Source: Kosakonia quasisacchari (GTDB taxonomy: Bacteria > Pseudomonadota > Gammaproteobacteria > Enterobacterales > Enterobacteriaceae). From it: DNA of 64,000 nt. A model generated the notes under the pieces. The model was not told the DNA's origin, made no database searches, and saw only the letters and a list, made by a program, of their open reading frames with translations. The stretch covers positions 1-64,000 of the forward strand of contig NZ_SJOP01000004.1 of NCBI RefSeq assembly GCF_004331415.1, written 5' to 3'. A program made the translations under genes and the position numbers. Of the stretch, positions 9,108-19,600 are shown in pieces; within the stretch, counting starts at the first letter, position 1, and the number at the start of each line of letters is the position of its first letter.

Positions 9108-10444
9108 GTTCTCAGTACCGCAAAGAGTTCAAGTTCAGGTTCGCCGAGCATTCCTGGGACGTAAAACATGCAGGAGCCACTCTGGAGCATTTCCACCGCC
9201 AGAGGATGAGAGATATCAAGGCTGAAATACTGATTTTCCAGGCGCAACGGAATGGCAGCAGGAACATGACGCAAAGGTGTCAGAGGAACCCCTATACGGG
9301 ATGAATTAACGATGCCCCGGACATGATCCGGGCTGCCCACTTTGCACTGGCGCGGGAACTGTTCCTGCAATTGCGCCACCGGCATCGGTGAACGCACAGA
9401 GAGGTAGTAATCAGCACCTTCGCGCAGACGTGGGTCATGCAGACGGGCCTGCCAGAAGCGCAGACGTGCGTCATACTCAAGTTCAAGCGAGACCACCCGC
9501 GAGGGCAGACTGGCTTCCAGCAGATCACTCAGTAAGTCAAACAGCGGCGGGAAAACCGTATTCAGTTGCTCGTGCTGCCAGACTGGAATAGCGCTCACCT
9601 GATGCTCCAGCGAGAACGTCAACAGGCTTCCAGCCAGGCGGGCAAGCTCCGGATACAGACGCTCTGGTGGGCTTTGCGGGTTGCGCTGAAACTGTCCCAG
9701 CACGGGCTCGGCACTGTTCAGAGCATTGAGCAACCAGAATAGAGATACGTCGGCCACCGCGAAATCAGCCATCCGTTCATTACTTTCACGACGCATGGCC
9801 ATCAGACGGCTCAGACGAGCACGCAACTGGGTTATCAACTGTTCCAGCTGCTTCACCAGCCAGCGGCAGCCCTGAATGGCCAGGAGTGGGGGGAGAAAGG
9901 TTTCGTCCAGTACCCAGACGCCCTGAGAATCCAGCCGAAGACGCGCGACCGGGCAGGTCAAGTAATCGCTGTTGTTCTGGTGGTCAAAACGCAGCGTCAG
10001 TTCTGGCTGCATCACCGCAATCTGACGAGTGTCGTCCCCGAAAGTATCGCGGACATCTCGCCAACGCTGGCGATAGCGCACCGGGCACTCTGCCACGCCA
10101 TCAGGTTTCAGGCAATTGCCACCATTGGCCCGCACCAACGGGAGTGCGAGCACCACCACCACCTCATGTGATTCGCCCTCAAGCGACAGTGCAGACGGCA
10201 GAGCATCAGCATTGTCTGTATCAATCAGCGTACCGTCCTGAAAGCGGACATGCAGGTGGCGGCTCTGCAGACGACCCAGTTTTAGTGCTTCCAGTTCAAA
10301 AGTGGCATCAATCACCCCCCAGGGGTGAGCGAGGCCGAGTTTTGCGATACATTCCGCAGCCCAGGCCGTATACGCGGCCTGTTGCTGGAAGTGCTGGGGA
10401 GAAACCATAATGCCCCTGCCCCATAACGGTTGTTCCGTTTTCAT
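9104..10444 (-). CDS. tssK: T6SS baseplate protein TssK
   Basis: A 446-residue TssK, the trimeric adaptor that links the T6SS baseplate to the TssL/TssM membrane complex. The start (PLWGRGIMVSPQHFQQQ) is the family signature, as are PPLLAIQG near residue 185 and the C-terminal LSVRSPMP and YFSLDISHPLA segments. It follows tssC by 17 bases and overlaps tssL by four. Length is normal for the family, and there are no disruptions. Confidence 0.96.
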   Translation of the reverse strand: MKTEQPLWGRGIMVSPQHFQQQAAYTAWAAECIAKLGLAHPWGVIDATFELEALKLGRLQSRHLHVRFQDGTLIDTDNADALPSALSLEGESHEVVVVLALPLVRANGGNCLKPDGVAECPVRYRQRWRDVRDTFGDDTRQIAVMQPELTLRFDHQNNSDYLTCPVARLRLDSQGVWVLDETFLPPLLAIQGCRWLVKQLEQLITQLRARLSRLMAMRRESNERMADFAVADVSLFWLLNALNSAEPVLGQFQRNPQSPPERLYPELARLAGSLLTFSLEHQVSAIPVWQHEQLNTVFPPLFDLLSDLLEASLPSRVVSLELEYDARLRFWQARLHDPRLREGADYYLSVRSPMPVAQLQEQFPRQCKVGSPDHVRGIVNSSRIGVPLTPLRHVPAAIPLRLENQYFSLDISHPLAVEMLQSGSCMFYVPGMLGEPELELFAVLRT

Positions 10445-10461
10445 CAGCTTCCTGGCTTACC

Positions 10462-12003
10462 TTATGATTTCGCTTTCGGCATCTGGGATACCAGTGACAG
10501 GTTGACGTCCATACCTTCTACCTGGAAATGAGGAATGGCATAGAGTTTGACGCGGAAGAACCCCGGGTTGTCTTCAATGTCCTCCACCACAACTTTGGCA
10601 TCGCGCAGCGGGTGTGATGCCTGCAACTCATCACCCGGATCGGTCATTTCGGTGACCAGGCTACGCACCCAAGTGTTCAGCTCCAGTTCCAGTAATCGGC
10701 GATCTTTGGTGGTGCCGATGTTTTCGCGCTGAATAAGCTTCAGGTAATGCGCTATACGCGAGAGTAGGAAGATATATGGTAGGCGCGCATTGATACGGCT
10801 ATTGGCGGTTGCGTCAGCGGTATCGTACAGCGCGGGTTTCTGCGTGGAGTTCGCGGAGAAGAAACAGGCATAATCGCGATTTTTGTAGTACGACAGCGGA
10901 ATAAAACCGAGATTTGCGAACTCAAATTCACGGGTTTCCGGGATCATCACTTCAGAGGGGATTTTTACCTGGTTGCCCGTACCGAGATCATAAAGGTGAA
11001 TAGGCAGATCCTGAACCGCACCGCCCGCCTGCGGACCGCGAATTTGTACGCACCAACCGTTATTGATAAAGCTGCGTACCATATTGGCGGCAAAGGCGAA
11101 CGAGGCGTTGGTCCACAGGTATTTATCGTGATCCGGCCCTTTCACTTCTTCCACATAGTTAAAGCTTCGTACCGGTACGGTGTCCGGTCCATATGGCAGG
11201 CGGCCAAGTACGCGTGGCATCACCAGACCGATATAGCGGGAGTCGTCCGTCTCGCGAAAGGATTTCCACTTGATGTACTCAGCACGGTCAAAGTAGTTGC
11301 CAATATCTTTAATCGCTGCCACGTCCTCCATCGCATCCTTGAGGAAGAATTTCGGGCCTGCCGAACCGATAAACGGCATGTGGGCTGCGGCAGATACTTT
11401 CGAAATATTGCGTAGCAAAGCAACATCCTGCGCAGACGCATCAAACTCGTAAGCGGAAATGAGCGCTGCGATGGGCTCGCCACCCGGCGTATCATATTCG
11501 TCGATGTAAGTATGTTTGTATAAACCACTCTGGATAATTTCGGGGCTATCTTCAAAGTCCTGACGCAAGTCGTCTTTGGAAAGATCGAGCAGTTCGACTT
11601 TGACGTTCTGGCGAAAATCGGTTTTATCCACCAGTGATTTCAGACCACACCACAGACTTTCTACTGCCTGAAACGCCTCATGGTGCATCACCGCATCCAG
11701 TTGACGGCTAATCTGGTCATCCAGCTCTGCGATATGGTGGTCAATTAAATTCCGGTCAAGTTTTTCGACTTTCGAACCAGATTTTTTCAGGCATTCCAGG
11801 AATACCTGCATCCCTGCGGTCAGGCGCTCATCGGCAGTTGCATCCGACATCGCCTGCGCATCCTGCCAGATATCCAGCGCGCTTAGCGTTGATACCGGGT
11901 TCAGATTGATCTTTTCAAATAAAGAGGCATAGACACCTCCCGCTTGCGTGCCTTGTAAAACCACACTTTCGCCTGTGGCGACACTTTCATTTTGTACAGA
12001 CAT
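10462..12003 (-). CDS. tssC: T6SS sheath large subunit TssC
   Basis: A 513-residue VipB-type protein that, with TssB, forms the contractile sheath. Clear family features include LIDHHIAELDDQISRQLDAVMHH, ESLWCGLKSLVDKTDF, the YEFDAS and RVLGRLPYG motifs, and the C-terminal VKLYAIPHFQVEGMDV. Two nearby in-frame ATG codons are possible at 12009 and 12003; I prefer 12003 (MSVQNESV) because AAGGA lies six bases before it. It is separated from tssB by about 38 bases. Confidence 0.97.
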   Translation of the reverse strand: MSVQNESVATGESVVLQGTQAGGVYASLFEKINLNPVSTLSALDIWQDAQAMSDATADERLTAGMQVFLECLKKSGSKVEKLDRNLIDHHIAELDDQISRQLDAVMHHEAFQAVESLWCGLKSLVDKTDFRQNVKVELLDLSKDDLRQDFEDSPEIIQSGLYKHTYIDEYDTPGGEPIAALISAYEFDASAQDVALLRNISKVSAAAHMPFIGSAGPKFFLKDAMEDVAAIKDIGNYFDRAEYIKWKSFRETDDSRYIGLVMPRVLGRLPYGPDTVPVRSFNYVEEVKGPDHDKYLWTNASFAFAANMVRSFINNGWCVQIRGPQAGGAVQDLPIHLYDLGTGNQVKIPSEVMIPETREFEFANLGFIPLSYYKNRDYACFFSANSTQKPALYDTADATANSRINARLPYIFLLSRIAHYLKLIQRENIGTTKDRRLLELELNTWVRSLVTEMTDPGDELQASHPLRDAKVVVEDIEDNPGFFRVKLYAIPHFQVEGMDVNLSLVSQMPKAKS

Positions 12004-12041
12004 CAACATTCCTTATTCATCTGTTAAAACTTCACCAGCAT

Positions 12042-12539
12042 TCATGGCTGTTTGGGCGCAAGGGAAGAGAGCTCATCACGCAGTTCTGCGCTGAGAGAGG
12101 GATTAAGAAGAATTTTTTCTAATTCCTTTCGGAAAGTCTGATTATCGAGTAAGTTCGCCTTCAGATCGCGAAGTAGATTGCGCATTGCCAGCATAGCTTT
12201 GAGCTGTGGAATTTGGCGGGCGACCTCTTCCGGCGTGAAATCTTTCATATCGCGGAACGTCAAGCTGATATTCTCTTCGCTACCATTACCCGCCAGTGTA
12301 TTTTCGACCACAAGGTTAATTTTTGGGGAATAATCAGAAAGAACACTATTAAAGTTATTCTTATTAATATTGACTTTAACGCGTTCGCTTAAAGACGCAG
12401 TTTCCTGCCCGTTACTAAAATCACCCGTAACCAGTAGTTTCAAAGGTAATTCTGTTTTTTTCTGTGCTCCGCCCGTATGCAGGTCGAGTTTCAGGTTGAT
12501 ACGCGCTTTCGGTATCTCCCGCTGGAAGCTATCGCTCAT
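12042..12539 (-). CDS. tssB: T6SS sheath small subunit TssB
   Basis: A 165-residue VipA-type sheath protein. The start MSDSFQREIPKARINL, the KLLVTGDFSNGQ segment and the central FRDMKDFTPEEVARQIPQL motif are diagnostic. The ORF is open 20 codons further upstream, but the ATG at 12539 has GAGGG eight bases before it and matches the family start. This is the first gene of the visible T6SS operon, so its promoter should lie in the AT-rich 275-base gap upstream. Confidence 0.97.
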   Translation of the reverse strand: MSDSFQREIPKARINLKLDLHTGGAQKKTELPLKLLVTGDFSNGQETASLSERVKVNINKNNFNSVLSDYSPKINLVVENTLAGNGSEENISLTFRDMKDFTPEEVARQIPQLKAMLAMRNLLRDLKANLLDNQTFRKELEKILLNPSLSAELRDELSSLAPKQP

Positions 12540-12814
12540 CGTTCCCTCTCTATTTATTACTTTGTGATATTTGCGCGTAACTGTCCCTGCGCATAACACG
12601 GAAACAATAAACCAAAACGTTTCATTTTTTACATCAAATACTAAAGATTAGGAATAAATAAAGGATTTTAATTAATCATTAATACGCGAGGTTATTAATT
12701 GATAAGTTAATTAGCACATAACACTTTCCAGATAATATTGTTGCCGGTAATAAGGCCGCACAATATTTTCAGAAAGCATTCCAGAATGTATTTAAATTTA
12801 TCGCTAAAGTTTCT
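12540..12814. promoter_or_regulatory. AT-rich T6SS upstream region with an inverted repeat
   Basis: This 275-base gap between the winged-helix gene and tssB is strongly AT-rich compared with its flanks. It holds an 8-base inverted repeat (AATATTGT at 12734-12741 and ACAATATT at 12760-12767) that can extend by a few pairs. It must contain the tssB promoter. I see no convincing sigma-54 site. The richness in A and T would suit H-NS silencing, which is inference only. Confidence 0.45.
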
Positions 12815-13447
12815 TTAACGCCGTTCAAGTTGATAATACGGTACCCGCCGCGTTGTACCCGTCAGGCTATCGAATACATCCATTTCTGCAGTGCTGATTC
12901 TCATCCCTTTCTTTCTGATCCTCGCCACATCTGCCGCCAGCCGCTGAATGCCGAACCAAAACAACGCATCAAGCGCGGTGACCTGAAGGCCGCTCTCCAG
13001 TGCCAATTTAAGACGTTCGCGCGGGGCTTTAACCTCTTTGGCGATTTGCTGGTACGGCGCAGCCGTAACGTTAGTGGGATCAAGGCGACGAATGCGATTG
13101 GAAAAGCGGTAGCTAAAGGCATCCGGGATAGCGCTTAAATCGCTTTTCAAACTGTAGGTACACCCCCAGCGGCTGCCGCTGATAACGGCGGGTTTGCGGC
13201 TGATTTGTAGCTCGTCGCGCAGACTGTCGATAAGCTGCGGCGCACGAACCAGCAACAAACGAAAAGGCAGCTCCAGGCTGGTAATGTAATCCACATTCAA
13301 CAATGCAATGCGTAAACGCTCCTGCGCCCCGGCCTGCGTCTGGCGGCACTCCTCCATGACATCGGCCCACTGGCGCGCTAGACGCGGCGTTTCATCAACC
13401 GCAGTGAAACTATATTTTTCAATTTGATAGTCGATGCGCCCGCTCAT
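12815..13447 (-). CDS. Uncharacterised protein with a C-terminal winged-helix-like domain
   Basis: A 210-residue soluble protein I cannot name. The C-terminal part (about residues 145-208) has the layout of a small winged-helix fold known from phage and plasmid proteins (HTH_39-like): a helix ending TALDALFWFGI, a second helix RLAADVARIRKKGM, then a strand pair ISTAEM ... GTTRRVPYYQL. The N-terminal two thirds have no recognisable domain. AGGCGAAG precedes the ATG at 13447. It stands alone between the NRPS terminator and the tssB promoter region, on the same strand as the T6SS operon, so it might regulate that operon. The DNA-binding idea is inferred from fold pattern only. Confidence 0.55.
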   Translation of the reverse strand: MSGRIDYQIEKYSFTAVDETPRLARQWADVMEECRQTQAGAQERLRIALLNVDYITSLELPFRLLLVRAPQLIDSLRDELQISRKPAVISGSRWGCTYSLKSDLSAIPDAFSYRFSNRIRRLDPTNVTAAPYQQIAKEVKAPRERLKLALESGLQVTALDALFWFGIQRLAADVARIRKKGMRISTAEMDVFDSLTGTTRRVPYYQLERR

Positions 13448-13550
13448 CTTCGCCTGCCTCTATTCCCTCGCCTTTACCCGCGAATCACTTTACCAGCGTG
13501 CAAATATAACCGGAAGCAGGAGACAGCGCTGATCTTTGCTTTATATACGC

Positions 13551-13582
13551 ACAAATAAAAAACCACCTCATCAGAGGTGGTT
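13551..13582 (-). terminator. Rho-independent terminator after the NRPS gene
   Basis: Perfect 9-bp stem (AACCACCTC with GAGGTGGTT, loop of four) followed on the minus strand by TTTTATTTG. It lies about 35 bases after the NRPS stop and isolates that gene from the winged-helix and T6SS genes. Confidence 0.85.
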
Positions 13583-13617
13583 TAGGTTTGTTATGAGGTT
13601 ATGAGAAACGGGCTCGG

Positions 13618-16600
13618 CTAAGGCTTACTCATCACGGTCGTAATATGACTGGCAAGCGCGCCTGCATGCGGCGTGCTCAGCATGGTCATATGATTTCCCG
13701 GGCTCAGCAGGGTGGAGCAGTGTGTCGCATGTTCACGCCAAACTGCTTCGCACTGTTCCCGTTCTGCGACATTAGCCTCTTGGGCATTAATCATATGCAA
13801 TACACCCTGATAATGCGTGCGGGGGATATAGGACGTGTTCAGATTGGCGAACATCACATGGAAAACACCCGCCAGCAACGAAAGCGGCGTGTTGCGGGTG
13901 TAAATCCCCGCCTCAATCAAAAGTTGATGCAAACAGATAAGCCGCTGGTGTGGCTCCATCTCCAATAACGCTTCCTGCGTAATGGGCAGTTCCCGGTTGA
14001 GCATCAAATTATAAATGCTGATTAATTTCATCAATGCCTCAAGGTGATTGATCAGCGGTTTAGCCCCAGGTGAGCGGCTATCAATGAGAATAAGATCCGC
14101 AACCGTCTCCCCTTGCGCCTGTAATTGCAGCGCAATTTCAAAGGCTATCCAACCGCCAAAGGAGTGCCCAATAAGGTGATATGGCCCGGAAGGCTGCCGT
14201 TCATGCATTGCGCAGATGTAATCACGGGCCGTCTCTTCAACCGTCAGGTGCGGCATTGCATTTACATTGGTGAGCCCGCGAGCCTGTAGCGCATAAACAG
14301 GAAGATTTGCGGGCAAAAGCGCCACCAGGTCGAGAAAACTGAATGCGGATGCGCCAGCACCTGGGATGCAAAATACCGGCGTTTCGCGATCAGTCCCCTC
14401 CTGCATAACAATCACCGGGTGACAGGACGATCGGGGACGCAGGTCTGCCGTCATTTGCGTCGCCAGTTGCGCCAGTAACGGCGGTTGCATAATCGACAAG
14501 TGCGTTCCACCTATGACATGCCGCGACGAATCGCTGCTTACCGTGCCGCGCCAGCCGCGCCACATGTCATCGCTTTCATCCGGGTTGGCCGTATAAAGCG
14601 TAATGGTTAGTTCTGCCGGAGCTGGCTGGTACCGAAGCCCCAGCGGCCTGATGTACAACACCGTTTCCAGACGTAGCAACAGATCCTCATAGCGAATATC
14701 CTTCGGCAACCAGTTATGTTCGGTACAAAGATCAAACACGGCTAGCATATCAATGGGGGATGGCAGCTGTGCCAGTAACGATCTTTCGCTCTCCGGCACA
14801 TGCATGGATAAGAAATTTAAGATCATTTCGTCACGCACTGCCCGCTCGCTGCTCGCGCGGAAATCACGCTTCTGATGCGCAGCCGGATGATAGCTGTCAA
14901 TCATGCCGATAAAAGCGATCTCTTCGCCGCTTTGTTGCAACTGCAGCGCAATTTCATAACTGATAACACCGCCCAAAGACCAGCCAGCAAGATGGTAAGG
15001 CCCATGCGGCTGTACGCGGCGGATGGCCTCAATATGACAGGCAGCCAGCGCTTCCAGCGATGTCGGCGGATTGTCTGCTGCATGCAGACCAAGCGCTGAA
15101 AGTGCATATACAGGTCGATCAACTCGCAGCATTGTAGCCAGAGGCGAATAGACCAGCGGATCGCCGGAAGGCTCGTGCACCAGAAAGAGCGGCGGCTGCG
15201 CACCTTCTCCCCGCAGCACAACGGGATTATCGGCAAAAGGTGAAGCGAGTGATTTCTCCCTGTCCTGAATGACGCCAGCAAGCTGCGCCAGGGATGGATT
15301 GGCAAAAAGTGTTGCCAGCGAGATAGACAGACCCGTTTTTACCATGCGGTTTAACAGTTGAACGGCAAGTAAGGAGTGGCCGCCAAGCTCAAAAAAGTTG
15401 TCATGCCGCCCGACCTGCGACAGCCCCAGCAGTTCACACCAGATAGCGGCAAGCGCGTTTTCTATCTCACCCGCCGGAGCCTCATCCCCGCGGGTGACCA
15501 ACGCGGCACGATCCGGCGCAGGCAGCGCCTGGCGATCCAGCTTGCCGTTCGGGGTATGTGGAAAGGTTGTCAGCGTGACGAACGCGGCGGGCAGCATATG
15601 CTCGGCCAGCGACTGCGCCAGTTGCTGGCGCAACCACGCAGGCTCCGGCATGTGACCGGGCTCTGCCAGCAGGTAGGCGACCAGCCGTTTGTCGCCCGGC
15701 GTGTCTTCCCGCGCAATCACCACCGCGTCGCGCACGCCGTCGCACGCCGTCAGGCAGGCCTCGATTTCCCCCAGCTCGATGCGGAACCCGCGCAGTTTGA
15801 CCTGAAAATCGTTGCGTCCGAGAAACTCAATGTTGCCGTCCGGCAGCCAGCGACCAAGGTCGCCGGTTCTGTACATCCGCTGACCGGGCGTGAAAGGGTC
15901 CGGCAGAAAACGCTCTGCGGTCAACTCCGGGCGGTTCAGGTAACCGCGCGCCACGCCATTGCCAGCGATATAAAGCTCGCCGCAGATCCCCAGCGGTACT
16001 GGCTGACCGTGATTATCCAGCAGATAGATCTGCGTGTTGGCGATCGGTTTGCCAATGCCCGGCGTCGCCAGCGTTTTATCAATCATGCACATACTGGCAT
16101 CTACGGTACACTCCGTCGGCCCATAGGCATTAACAAAACGGATCGGCTCAATGTTTTGCATGGTCGACCATGCTGATGAAGGAATTGCATCGCCACCGAT
16201 AATGACAGTACAGGGATAGCCCTCATACGCTTTCTGTAAACCTGCGGCTAGCATTCCTTGTAACTGAAGGGGTGTGCAATCAATCACATCAACATTATGG
16301 CGACGTAAGAAAGATAACAGCGCTCCGCTCTCTTTACGCACTTCTTCCGGCACCATGACCATCGTATGTCCCGACAGCAAATGCACCCAGCTCTGCACGG
16401 ATGCATCGAACACGATGCTGGCATTCATGCTCACGCGTGAGGGATGTTGTATATCCAGCATCACCTGTAAGGCCCTTTGCATGTTAACTACGTTGCGGTG
16501 TTCGACCATCACCCCTTTGGGTTTCCCGGTGGAGCCGGAGGTGTAAATCACATATGCCAGGTGTTCCGGCGTCAGCCCCTGCGGATCCGGGTTGTGCTCT

Positions 16601-19600
16601 GCCGCACCGTCCTCCGGCTCCGCATCCGTCAGCACCACCGGCAGCGTGGCATTCAGCGTCTGCGCCAGCCCCCGCTGCGTCACCAGCGCCACCGGTGCCG
16701 CATCTGCCAGCATATAGTTCAGCCGTCCCGCCGGGTACGCCGGGTCCAGCGGCACATACGCGCCGCCCGCTTTCAGAATGCCCAGTATCGCCACCAGCAC
16801 ATCGGCGCTGCGCGCCAGGCACACCGCCACCCGGTCGTCCGGGCGCACGCCCCGCGCTATCAGCCGGTGCGCCAGCCGGTTGGCCCGGCGGTTCAGCGCG
16901 TCGTAGCTGAGCGTGATATTTTCGCAGGCCACCGCCACCGCCTCCGGGGTGCGCACCACCTGCGCCTCAAACAGACGGTGTATCAGTCCCTCAGCCGGGA
17001 GGGCCGCCCGCGTGGCGTTAAACTCCGCCAGCACCTGACGCCGCTCTGGCGCCGGCAGCACGGCGAGGCTCAGTACCGGGCGCTGCGGCTCATGCGCCAG
17101 CGCCGCGCTCAGCGCCGCCAGCGTGGTCACCAGATAACCGAGCTGGCGCTGCGGGTCAATCCCCGCCACCGTCTGCGCCGTCAGGATGAACCCCTCCCCG
17201 GTGTCATCCACCGAGAAGGCTATCGGGTAGTTGGTCCGCTCTTCGGCTTCCAGCAGCCGGATACCCTCGCGGACAAGGCCGCTGCGCGCCGGGCTGTGGC
17301 GGTAGTTCAGCAGCGTGCTGAACAGCGGCAGCGCCAGCGGCGCCTGTTCATGCTCCAGCAGCGCCGCCAGCGCATCCCGCGTGGACAGCACGGCCTCCTG
17401 CACGCTCTGTCCGGCCAGCGACATCCGCAGCGGCAGCGTGTTGATGAACATGCCGGGGCCGGATTCGCCGCTGTCCCCGGCCTGCAGGCGGCCCATCAGC
17501 ACGGTGCCGAACACCACGTCATCCCGGCCACACAGCTGCGCCAGCAGGCGGGCCTGCGCGGTGTGGAACAGCACGCCGGGACTGACGCCCAGCCGCCGCG
17601 CCTGCGTACGGATGTGCCCCGCCAGCGCGGTATCCAGCGTCTGCCGGGCTTCCCCGCATGCCCCGCCGCTTTCCCGCGTGTCGGCAATGTCATACGGTGC
17701 GGTCGGGGTGCTGATATCCGCCAGCCGGGCGCGGAACCACGCCTCGTGCTCCGTCTCCGGCACCCGCAGCGTGCGGGCAATAAAGTTGCGGTAGGGCACC
17801 GCCGCCGGCAGCGCTGCGGTGTTCCCCTCCAGAATCTGCGTGATTTCATCGCAGACCAGCGCCATCGAGATGTGGTCGCAGACCAGGTGATGAAAATTAA
17901 GCGCCAGCAGCCACTGCCGCTGTGCCGGGTCATACACCGTCTGTGCGCTGAACAGCGGGGCGCGGCTGACGTCCATGCGCCGCCGGTGCGGGCTGGCCTG
18001 CGCCCGCAGCTGTGCGGCGACATCCTGCCCGTCCTGCGCCACAAACGCCGTCACCGGCAGGGCTGCGCGACGCCAGACCACCTGCACCGGGCGGGACACC
18101 CCCTGCCAGCACACTGCGCTGCGCAGGATGTCGTGGCGGTCAATCACCTGCTGCAGCGCCGCCAGGAACGTCTCCATCAGCGCGCGGGAGTCAAAGGCCA
18201 GCAGGCTGTTGAGCAGGTAGGCATCCCCCTGCGCCTGCAGCAGATGGTGGAACAGAATGCCCTCCTGCAGCGGTGACAGCGGGTAAATGTCCTGCACGTT
18301 CACCGCACCGCCGTCCACCGTGGCCACCACCGCATCAGTCTCCGCCTGTGTCAGGCTGACCAGCGGCAGCATCCCGGGCGTGAGGGTCTGACAGTGCGCC
18401 GGGATACGCGACGGCGGAACCGGCGCTTCCGCGCCCGCGTCCCGGACGGTGATGCTCAGGGCCATGTCGGCCAGCACCGGGGCGGAGAACGCCCCGCGGA
18501 TATCCAGCGTCATCCCCTGGCCGCGCAACCGCTCCAGCAGGCTGACCACCATCAGCGAATGGCCGCCGAGTTCGAAGAAGTTATCGTGCCGCCCGACCTG
18601 CGTCAGCCCCAGCAGTCCGCACCAGATGGCAGCCAGCGCGTTTTCCACCTCACCCGCCGGGGCCTCATCCCCGCGGGTGACCGCCGCCGTGCGATCCGGC
18701 GCGGGCAGCGCCTGCCTGTCCAGCTTGCCGGTTGGTGTGAGCGGAAAGGATTCCAGCGTGACGAACGCGGCGGGCAGCATGTACTCCGCCAGCGACTGCG
18801 CCAGTTGCTGACGCAGCCGCGCAGGCTCCGGCGTGTGGCCGGGCGCTGCCAGCAGGTAGGCAACCAGCCGCCTGTCGCCCGGCGTGTCTTCCCGCGCCAT
18901 CACCACCGCGTCACGCACACCGTCGCACGCTGTCAGGCAGGCGCTGATTTCCCCGAGTTCAATGCGAAACCCGCGCAGTTTGACCTGGAAATCATTGCGC
19001 CCGAGGAACTCAATGTTGCCGTCCGGCAGCCAGCGCCCGAGGTCACCGGTCCGGTACATCCGCTGACCGGACGTGAAAGGATCCGGCAGAAAACGCTCTG
19101 CGGTCAGTTCCGGGCGGTTCAGGTAACCACGCGCCACGCCATTGCCAGCGACATAGAGTTCACCGGTCACGCCAAACGGCACCAACTGGCGGTGACTGTC
19201 CAGAATGTAAATCTGTAGATCGGAGAGCGGGCCGCCAATCAAACTGGCACCCTGCGAAGTGATATCTGAAAGCGCTATTTCATACCAGGTCGCATGCACG
19301 GTGATCTCCGTGATGCCATACATATTAATAAGGCGCGTATTCCGGTTTGATGCGTTGTTAATCCACGGCACCAGGGAACGCATTTCAAGCGCTTCGCCGC
19401 CAAAGATAACGCAACGCAGGGTGTGGGGAGCTGAGTCCTGTGCAGCAATCAACTGGCGGAATGCGCTGGGGGTTTGATTGAGCACCGTAACCTGTTCACG
19501 GCATAGCAGGGTATAGAGCGTTTGTGGTGAGCGGGCGCATGCGGTTGACACAACAATCAATCGGCCGCCTGAGCACAATGCGCCGAATAACTCCCAGACG

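Noticed and set aside
16477..18276. 599-codon rightward ORF across the NRPS gene
   Set aside because: Composition is Arg/Gln/His-rich, typical of the antisense of GC-rich coding DNA; it fully overlaps conserved NRPS domains.
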